DNA of 64,000 nt from Streptomyces sp. H27-H5. GTDB taxonomy: Bacteria > Actinomycetota > Actinomycetes > Streptomycetales > Streptomycetaceae. The stretch is taken from the NCBI RefSeq assembly GCF_026627505.1, contig NZ_JAPNLK010000033.1, forward strand, positions 20,573-84,572, in the 5' to 3' direction. Both the position numbers and the translations under genes were made by a program. Below, piece after piece: positions 30,996 through 39,756 of this stretch. Under the pieces are notes generated by a model that worked only from the letters and a program-made list of their open reading frames with translations, did no database searches and was not told the DNA's origin. The number at the start of each line of letters is the position of its first letter. Positions within the stretch are counted from its first letter, which is position 1.

Positions 30996-32936
30996 ATGAT
31001 CATTGAATCCTCCTCCGGTACCGCGGGCCAGACCTCCCGGCGTTCGTTGCTCGCCGGCGCGGGCGCCCTGGCCGTGGCCGGCGGGGTCGCCGCCGGCGTC
31101 GCCCCCGCCCCCGCCTCCGCCGCCATCACCACCGCGCCCGCCGCGGCCCCTTCGGCGGACTGGGACACCTGTCTGGCCGTCGCCCGTTCCGTCCTGGTCC
31201 GCGACGACAACGACGAGTCGCTGGTGCCGCGTTACGCGGACGTCCTGTTGAAGTCCGGTCTGCCCAGGTCCCGCAGGGCCCCCAGGAAGGTGCTGGTGAT
31301 CGGCGCCGGCCCGGCCGGCCTGACCGCCGCCCACTTGCTGAACGCGGCGGGCCACCGGGTCACCGTCATCGAGGCCAACGCCAACCGTGTCGGCGGCCGC
31401 GTCAAGACCTTCCGCGCGGGCGGTCACGAGCGCGCCGCGGCCCCGTTCGCCGACCCGAAGCAGTACGCCGAGGCCGGGGCCATGCGCATCCCCGACAGCC
31501 ACCCGCTGGTGACCGGACTCATCGACTCGCTGGGGCTGAACCGCCGGCCCTTCCACCTGGTCGACGTGGACCGCGCGGGCCGCCCGGCGTCCCGTACCTG
31601 GATCCTCGTCAACGGCATCAGGGTGCGCCGCGCGGACTACGCGCGCGACCCGCGCGCCGTCAACCGCTCCTTCGGCGTCCCCGCCGCGTACGAGAACGTC
31701 CCGGCCGCGCAGATCGTACGGGGCGCCCTGGCCCCCGTGCGCAAGGAGATCGACGGCAAGGAGGGGCGCGCACTCGTCGAGGGCTGGGCGCGGGTGATCC
31801 AGCGCCACGGCCACATGTCGATGTACCGCTACCTCACCGACGAGGCGAAGCTGGACGAGCGGACCGTCGACCTGATCGGCACGGTCGAGAACCTCACCTC
31901 CCGGCTCCACCTCACGTTCCTGCACTCCTTCATCTCCTCCGCCCTGATCAGCCCGGACACCCGCTTCTTCGAACTCCCCGACGGCACCGGCACCCTCGCG
32001 GACGCCATGTACGCACGGGTCAAGGACCTGGTGAGGCTGGACCGGCGGGTCACCCGCATCGCGCGGGACGCGGCGGGCAGGTCCGTCGCGGTGGAGACGG
32101 TGTCCGAGGGGCGCGGCGGTCGCCCCGTCGTGCGGGAGACCTTCACCGGCGACGTCGCCATCGTCACCGTGCCGTTCTCGGGGCTGCGGCACATCCCCGT
32201 CACGCCCGCCCTGTCGTACGGCAAGCGGCGCGCGATCACCGAGCTGCACTACGACGCCGCCACCAAGGTGCTGCTCGAATTCAGCCGCCGCTGGTGGGAG
32301 TTCACCGAGGCGGACTGGAAGCGGGAGTTGGAGGCCGTGCGCAAGGGCCTCCACGCCGACTACCAGACGGGCCGCACCCCGGGTGACGGCTCGTTGTTGG
32401 GTGCCCACCCCGCGACGCCGAAGGGCCGTGTCACGCAGGCTCAGCGCGCGCACTACGCGGCCTGCAGGCTCGTCGCCCGGGACCAGCCGGAGGCCGCCGG
32501 AGTCGTCGGGGGCGGCTCCACCAGCGACAACCCCAACCGCTTCATGTTCCAGCCCTCGCACCCGGTCCCGGGCAGCGCGGGCGGTGTGGTCCTGGCCTCC
32601 TACAGTTGGGCCGACGACGCCCTGAAGTGGGACGCCCTCGACGACGCCGAGCGGTACCCGAGGGCGCTGTCCGGCCTCCAGGACGTGTACGGGCAGCGGA
32701 TCGAGGTGTTCTACACGGGCGTCGGCGCGACCCAGTCCTGGATGCGCGACCCGTACGCGTACGGCGAGGCCTCGGTGCTCCTTCCCGGGCAGCACACCGA
32801 GTTGTTCCCGCACGTCCACCGCGCCGAGGGCGGGTTGCACTTCGCCGGCTGCCACACCTCCGTCAAGCCGGCGTGGATCGAGGGCGCGCTGGAGTCGGCC
32901 GTGCGCACCGCCCTCGAAGTCCATCTCGGGGACTGA
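30996..32936 (+). CDS. Secreted flavin amine oxidase, L-glutamate-oxidase-like
   Basis: A 646-residue FAD enzyme. A Tat-type signal (TSRRSLLAGAGALAVAGGVAAG) leads to an AxA site near residue 45. The dinucleotide fold is VLVIGAGPAGLTAAHLL with EANANRVGGRVKTF. Long stretches match what I recall of Streptomyces L-glutamate oxidase: PFADPKQYAEAGAMR, TVENLTSRLHLTFLHSF, TKVLLEFSRRWWEFTEADWK, GGGSTSDNPNRF, SHPVPGSAGGVVLASYSW, RDPYAYGEA, HTSVKPAWIEGALESAVR. The product would be a 2-oxo acid, ammonia and H2O2 outside the cell. The residue I believe gives glutamate specificity (an Arg just after HSF) is not conserved here, so the amino acid used is open. Confidence 0.85.
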   Translation: MIIESSSGTAGQTSRRSLLAGAGALAVAGGVAAGVAPAPASAAITTAPAAAPSADWDTCLAVARSVLVRDDNDESLVPRYADVLLKSGLPRSRRAPRKVLVIGAGPAGLTAAHLLNAAGHRVTVIEANANRVGGRVKTFRAGGHERAAAPFADPKQYAEAGAMRIPDSHPLVTGLIDSLGLNRRPFHLVDVDRAGRPASRTWILVNGIRVRRADYARDPRAVNRSFGVPAAYENVPAAQIVRGALAPVRKEIDGKEGRALVEGWARVIQRHGHMSMYRYLTDEAKLDERTVDLIGTVENLTSRLHLTFLHSFISSALISPDTRFFELPDGTGTLADAMYARVKDLVRLDRRVTRIARDAAGRSVAVETVSEGRGGRPVVRETFTGDVAIVTVPFSGLRHIPVTPALSYGKRRAITELHYDAATKVLLEFSRRWWEFTEADWKRELEAVRKGLHADYQTGRTPGDGSLLGAHPATPKGRVTQAQRAHYAACRLVARDQPEAAGVVGGGSTSDNPNRFMFQPSHPVPGSAGGVVLASYSWADDALKWDALDDAERYPRALSGLQDVYGQRIEVFYTGVGATQSWMRDPYAYGEASVLLPGQHTELFPHVHRAEGGLHFAGCHTSVKPAWIEGALESAVRTALEVHLGD

Positions 32937-33134
32937 CGGGACGGGCGCCCGTCCGGGGACTCCCCCGTGGTGGGACGCACTTGGCCCACGGAGTCACTCG
33001 TGCGAGGGAATGACCGGGGCCGGGCCAAGCCGGACCGGCCGTACGGAACGAAACACTTGCGTGGGTCCCGACGGGGCCCCGGGGCACGCCCCTTCGCGGG
33101 GCGGGTCCGTCACCACCTTTGAAAGAGATCTCTC

Positions 33135-33374
33135 ATGTCGCGTGTTCTGAAGACCGCCGGTCTCGCCCTCGCCGCCGGAGCCGTCGTGATCGGTGGAGCC
33201 TCGATGGCCTCCGCGGACGCCGGTGCGCAGGGCGCGGCGATCGGTTCCCCCGGTGTCCTGTCGGGGAACCTCATCCAGGTGCCCGTCCACATCCCGATCA
33301 ACGCCTGCGGCAACTCCGTCAGCGTCATCGGCCTGCTCAACCCGGCGTTCGGCAACACCTGCGTCAACGCCTGA
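33135..33374 (+). CDS. Short chaplin (hydrophobic surface protein)
   Basis: A 79-residue secreted protein. The signal peptide spans residues 1-28 (LKTAGLALAAGAVVIGGASMASA-DA), followed by one chaplin domain: GNLIQVPVHIPINACGNSVSVIGLLNPAFGNTCVNA-type, with the two conserved cysteines and the N-x-C-x-N pattern. Short chaplins (ChpD-H type) self-assemble into amyloid-like films that lower surface tension and coat aerial hyphae and spores. A GAAAGAG site precedes the ATG. It lies about 6 kb from the ram operon. Confidence 0.93.
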   Translation: MSRVLKTAGLALAAGAVVIGGASMASADAGAQGAAIGSPGVLSGNLIQVPVHIPINACGNSVSVIGLLNPAFGNTCVNA

Positions 33375-33431
33375 TCGATCGACGGGGACCGTGGTCCCGC
33401 CCTGCCGCCTCTGACGGGGGCAGGGTGACGG
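33375..33431. terminator. Convergent terminator between chaplin and DHA2 transporter
   Basis: Two small inverted repeats in 57 bp: GGGACC-GT-GGTCCC and CCCTGCC...GGCAGGG. Both flanking genes end here. Confidence 0.5.
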
Positions 33432-34874
33432 TCACGGCGCAGGAAGGGTTCCGGTCGTCCTCGGGGGCGACCGGCGGCCCGCCCGGATCAGCGGGAGGAG
33501 GGCGGCGGCGCCCAGGAGCGACAGGAGCGCGGCGACCCGCAGCACCTCCTCGATGGCCGGTCCGTCCGAGGCGGCCCGCGCCGCCGATCCGCTGAGGACC
33601 TCCAGCACCGTCGTCGCGACGGCCACGGCCATGGCGCCGAGCAGGACCAGCGAGGTGAGGACCAGCCCGGAGGCGGCCGCCAGGCGGTTCTCGGGGACGT
33701 ACGACTGGGTGGCCACGTTCGTCAGGGCCCAGCCGAACCCCAGTCCGACGCCCACGACCGCGAAGACGGCGGTGTAGAGGGCGAGCGGGTTCGTCCACGT
33801 CAGCAGCAGGAGGCCAAGGCCGCTCAGGACCAGACCGCCGGCCATCAGCGTCTCGGGCCGCCACCGGTGGGCGAGGTGCCCGGACCAGTAGCTGGCGGCG
33901 CCCGCGCCGACGGACAGCGCGAGGAAGATCAGTCCGGCGTCCAGCGGGGAGAGCCCGCGGGCCTGCTGGAGGTACAGCGCGGACAGGACCGCCACCAGGC
34001 AGTACACGATGTTCGACACGGAGCCGGCCAGGGTGACGGTCACGAACGGCCCGTTGCGCAGCAGGGACAGGTCCAGCAGCGGCTCGGCGGTCCGCCGCTC
34101 GATCACCACGAAGAGGGCGAGCAGCAGGGCTCCCGCGACCAGACAGCCGAGGGTGGCCGGCGAGGCCCAGCCCCAGCGACCGCCCTGGTCGACGGCGATC
34201 ATGATCGCGGTGAGACCGGCGGCCACGGTGACGGCGCCGGGCAGGTCCAGTCCGTGTCCGGCCTCCTCGTCGCGGGTGTCGGTGACGAAGCGCAGCATGA
34301 GGAAGGCGGCGACGGCGCAGAAGGGCACGTTCAGCAGGAAGACCGCCCGCCAGCTGACGTGCTCGGCGAAGGCCCCGCCCACGAACGGTCCGAGCGCGGT
34401 GCCGATCGCGCTGAAGGCCAACACCGTGCCCACGGCGCGGCCTTGTCGGTCGTCGCGGAAGTGGGCGGTGACGACCGCGACGGCGACGGGGAAGATCAGC
34501 GCCGCCGTGGCGCCCTGCACCACGCGTCCGACGACCAGCCAGAGCTCGTTCTGCGCGGCGGCGCACACCACGGACACGAGGGCGAAGCCGGTCAGCCCCC
34601 ACACGATGACGGTGCGGCGGCCGTGGACGTCGGCGGCCCGACCGCCGGTGATCATCAGGGCCCCGAGGGTCAGCATGTAGCCGCTGACCAGCCACTGGAG
34701 GTCGGTGGTGGGCGTGGAGAAGTCCCGGGCGATCACCGGCAGCATCAGGTTGAGGGCGAACCAGTCCATCTGGACCAGGAGCATCGAGAGCGAGGCCGCC
34801 GCGATGACGGCGCGGTCCCGGCCGGAGAACAGCCGGCGCCCGCGCGATCCGGTGGCCGCCTCGTCCACGCCCAT
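33432..34874 (-). CDS. DHA2-family (EmrB/QacA-type) MFS transporter
   Basis: A 480-residue membrane protein with about 14 helices. Motif A is GGRAADVHGRRTVIVWG. The first helix is LSMLLVQMDWFALNLMLPVIARDF, where family members usually have LDxTIVNVALP. Motif C-like glycines lie in AIGTALGPFVGGAFAEHVSWRAVFLLNVP. DHA2 members export drugs or secondary metabolites with protons. AGGA is located 8 nt before ATG 34874; the open frame extends upstream without support. Divergent from ramR. Confidence 0.88.
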   Translation of the reverse strand: MGVDEAATGSRGRRLFSGRDRAVIAAASLSMLLVQMDWFALNLMLPVIARDFSTPTTDLQWLVSGYMLTLGALMITGGRAADVHGRRTVIVWGLTGFALVSVVCAAAQNELWLVVGRVVQGATAALIFPVAVAVVTAHFRDDRQGRAVGTVLAFSAIGTALGPFVGGAFAEHVSWRAVFLLNVPFCAVAAFLMLRFVTDTRDEEAGHGLDLPGAVTVAAGLTAIMIAVDQGGRWGWASPATLGCLVAGALLLALFVVIERRTAEPLLDLSLLRNGPFVTVTLAGSVSNIVYCLVAVLSALYLQQARGLSPLDAGLIFLALSVGAGAASYWSGHLAHRWRPETLMAGGLVLSGLGLLLLTWTNPLALYTAVFAVVGVGLGFGWALTNVATQSYVPENRLAAASGLVLTSLVLLGAMAVAVATTVLEVLSGSAARAASDGPAIEEVLRVAALLSLLGAAALLPLIRAGRRSPPRTTGTLPAP

Positions 34875-35180
34875 CAGCACGTCCTGTCCGCAGCCCCCGC
34901 CAACCGCCACCACCAGCATGCGCCGGTGCGGGGCCGCCGGCACGCCGACCCGATCGAACCCGTTCGAATCGAAGGCACGTTTGCGCGAGGGCACGCGGGC
35001 GCGGACGCGGTGCGGCGCCACACTCAAGTACGTTCCCCGCCAAAGGCGGAAGGCAATCCCCGAGGCATCTCGGCCAACGTTCTCGAACACCCCAGAGCGC
35101 CCCCACAGTGACGTTCCAGCAGACCGGTGCGGGGGCAGCCGCTTCATGCCGTTGTCGCTTACCGAAGGAGCAGTTCCGCT
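34875..35180. promoter_or_regulatory. 306-bp divergent region between DHA2 transporter and ramR
   Basis: It must hold promoters for both genes. I see no convincing -10/-35 or named operator; the ramR-proximal end carries AAGGAG at about 35165. Confidence 0.35.
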
Positions 35181-35795
35181 ATGACGAAGGTCCTGGTCGT
35201 GCACAGCGTCCGCCTGGTCCGATCCGCCCTCGCAGCCCTGCTGAGATCCGAAGGCCCCTTCGAAGTCACCGCCGTGGGCTGGCGGGCCGCTGTACGCGAG
35301 ACGGAGTGCTTACGGCCGGACGTCACGGTCGTCGACCTCGACTGTCCGGGCGCCGCTCCGCTCCTGGCGGGGATGGGCCGCAGGGATCGGCACTCCCCCT
35401 CCTCCCCCGCGTCCTCACCGATATTGGTACTGGCCTCGGCGGGTACGCCCGGATCGCTGCGGAGGGCGTTCCGTGCACCGGTGCTGGGGTGTGTGGACAA
35501 GGACGGCTCGCCGGGCCGCCTGGTACGGGCCGTGCGCCGGGTCGCGGCCGGTGAGCGCTTCGTCGACGCCTCGCTCGCGTCCGCCTGCATGGAGGCGGAC
35601 CCGGTACCGCTGAGTCCCCGCGAACTGAGCGTGCTGGCCCGCGCGGCGGAGGGCGATTCGATCGCCGAGATCGCCAGCGCCCTGCACCTGGCCAGCGGCA
35701 CCGTGCGCAACTACATGGCCGCCGCCACGCGCAAGGCCGGCGCGCGCAACCGCATCGACGCCATCCGCATATCCCGCAGGGAGGGCTGGGTCTGA
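35181..35795 (+). CDS. ramR: RamR/AmfR-type LuxR response regulator
   Basis: A 204-residue regulator with a receiver-like domain (1-120) and a C-terminal LuxR-type HTH (about 135-195, LSPRELSVLARAAEGDSIAEIASALHLASGTVRNYM). The gene lies convergent to the ramCSAB operon, so it is named by context: RamR activates ram/amf transcription and hence SapB synthesis. The receiver is atypical. The acidic pair after strand 1 is replaced (VLVVHSVRLV), while Asp52 in VVDLDCPG and a lysine in CVDKDG remain, so classic Mg-dependent phosphorylation may not occur. Confidence 0.87.
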   Translation: MTKVLVVHSVRLVRSALAALLRSEGPFEVTAVGWRAAVRETECLRPDVTVVDLDCPGAAPLLAGMGRRDRHSPSSPASSPILVLASAGTPGSLRRAFRAPVLGCVDKDGSPGRLVRAVRRVAAGERFVDASLASACMEADPVPLSPRELSVLARAAEGDSIAEIASALHLASGTVRNYMAAATRKAGARNRIDAIRISRREGWV

Positions 35796-35859
35796 GACCG
35801 CGGCCGCCCGCGAGCCGATGCCGGGGCCGAGAGCGCCCCGCCCGGGGGCGGTGCCCGTC

Positions 35860-35863
<4 letters not shown>
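35792..35863. terminator. Bidirectional terminator between ramR and ramB
   Basis: CTGAGAC (35792-35798) and GTCTCAG (35857-35863) bracket the gap and overlap both stop codons. Inside lies CCGCCC-GG-GGGCGG. The genes converge here. Confidence 0.5.
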
Positions 35864-37685
<1,822 letters not shown>

Positions 37686-37689
<4 letters not shown>

Positions 37690-39545
37690 CGGGCCGCCCC
37701 CTGACCGCTCGGGTCCGCGGTGCGGGCGGGCTCCGGATCGGGTCCGGGCTCCGGCGCGGGATCCGGGCGCGCGCCCGCCGCGAACACGGCCCGGTAGTCC
37801 GGATCGCGCCACAACTCGACGTGCGGGCCGGTGGCCCGAACGCGCCCGTCCTCCAGCCACACCACGAGGTCGGCCCGGGCGGCCGAGGAGATCCGGTGCG
37901 CGACGACGATCCGGGTGCCTGCCCGGACCTGTTCCGCGACGGCCCGCTCGACCTCGCGGGCGGTGACCGTGTCGAGGCTGGAGGTGGCGTCGTCGAGGAT
38001 CAGCAGTCGGCCGGCGCAGCAGAACGCCCGGGCCAGGCCCAGGCGTTGGACTTCCCCGCCCGACATGGGGGCCTCGGCCACCGGTGTGTCGTACCCCCGG
38101 GGCAGGCGTCGTACGAACAGGTCCGCTCCGGCCGCCCGGGCGGCCCCGCGCACCGCTTCAGGATCCGGCGTCGGACCGGCGCCGAACGCGATGGCGTCGC
38201 CGACGCTGTCACCGAGCAGCGCCGGCCGATGGAAGGCGTGCCCGACGTCGCGGCGCAGGGCTTCGGCGGTCAGTTCCCGCAACGGGACACCGTCCAGCAG
38301 CACCTGCCCGCTGTCGGGGTCCGTGAGTCGTCCGGCGACGGCGGCGAGCAGCGTCTTGCCGGAGCCCGAGCCGCCCACGACAGCCGCCGTGGTCCCGCCC
38401 GGGACGAGCAGGTCGATGTCGCGCAGCACCGCGGTTCCGTCGCGCGTCACGCGTACGCCACGCAGTTCCAGGGTGCCGGTGCCGCCGTCGGGCAGCTGCC
38501 GGTCGCCGTGTTCCAGGGCGGGCAGGTCGAAGAGTTCGGCGGTGCGGCGGGCGGCGGCCCGGCCGCGCACGGCGGCGCTGAGCTTGCTGGTGACGGCCCC
38601 GATGCCGGCGGCGAGGCCGGCGTAGCGCACGGCGGCGAGGAGTTCCCCGACGTCGAGCGCGCCGGCGGACAGGCGGATGCCGCCCACGCCGAGGACGACG
38701 TACAGCAGGAGCGGCATCAGGGCGGTGGTGCGGGCCATCGTCGCGCCGTAGACCTGCCACATCCGGCGCCCCTCGGCGTCGAGGTCGGGCAGTCGGGCGA
38801 GGATCCGGGCGCGTTCCCGGGCGGCGGTGCCGGCGGCGGCAATGGTGCGCGCCCCGGCCAGGGCCTCGACGAGCCGGCCGGCGGTCGCGAGTTGGGCCCG
38901 CTGGTAGCGGGAGACGATGGTGGAGGAGTCTCGGGCGAAGGCCCTCAGCAGGAGGACGAGCGGGGGCAGGCCGGCGACGAAGGCCAGTGCGGTCCAGGGG
39001 TCGATGACGAACAGCGCGACGAGTCCCCCGACCGGGGGCAGCAGCGCGGCGATCCCGGTCGCGAGGGTGGCCGGTACGGTGCCGGCCTCGGTGGCGTGCG
39101 CGGTCAGTCGCGCCGCGATCTCGCCGGGGGCGAGCCGGGCGGCCCGGTGGGGCGCGGTGCGCAGCAGCCGGGAGAGTCCCAGCCGGCGCAGCCAGGCCGT
39201 GGAGCGGGCGTCCACCGCGCCGGTGAGCCGGGTCGTGGCGGCGTCCAGGAGCACCTCGGCCACGATGACGGCGGCGCACAGCAGGGTCCAGTACGGGGCT
39301 GCCGGATCGCGGCGGAGCAGGAGGTCGAGGGTGAGGCCGAGCAGAGCGGGTTCGGCGAGGGCGGCGACGGAGGCGGCGGTCGCGCATCCGAGCACGGCGG
39401 TCGCCCGTCCGGTGCTGTGGCGGGCGGCGTCGCGGAGCGCGCGATCGGCGGAGCGGGGGTCCTCGGGGCCCGTGGGGGTCGCGTTGCCCCGGGAGCGCTC
39501 GTGGGTGAGGACGGCCGGTTCCGGCGGGTCGTCGTGCGGGGTCAT
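37686..39545 (-). CDS. ramA: RamA-type ABC transporter (fused membrane and ATPase domains)
   Basis: A 619-residue half-transporter. Membrane helices lie at about 45-320 (TAVLGCATAASVAALAEPALLGLTL, TLLCAAVIVAEVLLDAA, IAALLPPVGGLVALFVI). The ATPase domain is at about 355-585 with Walker A VGGSGSGKTLL, signature APMSGGEVQRLGLARA, Walker B LLILDDATSSLD and H-loop VVAHRISSAA. In Walker B the catalytic Glu position is Asp, so in a RamA/RamB heterodimer this may be the degenerate site. The C-terminal tail is Pro/Asp-rich. Confidence 0.88.
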
Positions 39546-39571
39546 CCGCGGCGGCTCCTGAGAGGTGGGTC

Positions 39572-39601
39572 GGGGCCCGGACGGCGAACCGTCCGAGCCC
39601 C
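39572..39601 (-). terminator. Hairpin between ramS and ramA (probable attenuator)
   Basis: A 13-bp stem (39572-39584 with 39589-39601) with one mismatch and tetraloop CGAA, about 20 nt after the ramS stop and within an operon. It would cap the ramCS message and give more precursor and synthetase than transporter. Confidence 0.55.
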
Positions 39602-39621
39602 GTACAGGCCTGACGACCTGG

Positions 39622-39756
39622 TTAGTTACAGGTCGTGACGCTCAGGCTGCTGTCTCCGCAGAGCAGCAGGCTCGCGCGGCTTCCGCCGCCCGTCATCGCG
39701 GCCTCGGTGATCTCTTCCTTGGGGGTTTCCATCGACTGCAGGTCAAGAAGCGTCAT
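39622..39756 (-). CDS. ramS: RamS/AmfS-type lanthipeptide precursor (SapB)
   Basis: A 44-residue precursor. The leader MTLLDLQSMETPKEE contains the LLDLQ-x-ME box recognised by class III synthetases. The core has two S-x-x-S-x-x-x-C units: SRASLLLC and SSLSVTTC, ending in N. SapB of S. coelicolor has the same two units with I in place of V, and starts TGSRAS; here the core start reads TGGGSRAS, two extra glycines. RamC dehydrates the serines and closes lanthionine rings to give an amphipathic surfactant that lets aerial hyphae rise. The ATG overlaps the ramC TGA (ATGA). Confidence 0.95.
   Translation of the reverse strand: MTLLDLQSMETPKEEITEAAMTGGGSRASLLLCGDSSLSVTTCN

Noticed and set aside
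30900..32924. A 674-codon minus-strand frame opposite the amine oxidase
   Set aside because: Antisense shadow; Gly/Val/Arg/His-rich with no motif, while the plus strand encodes a recognised flavoenzyme.
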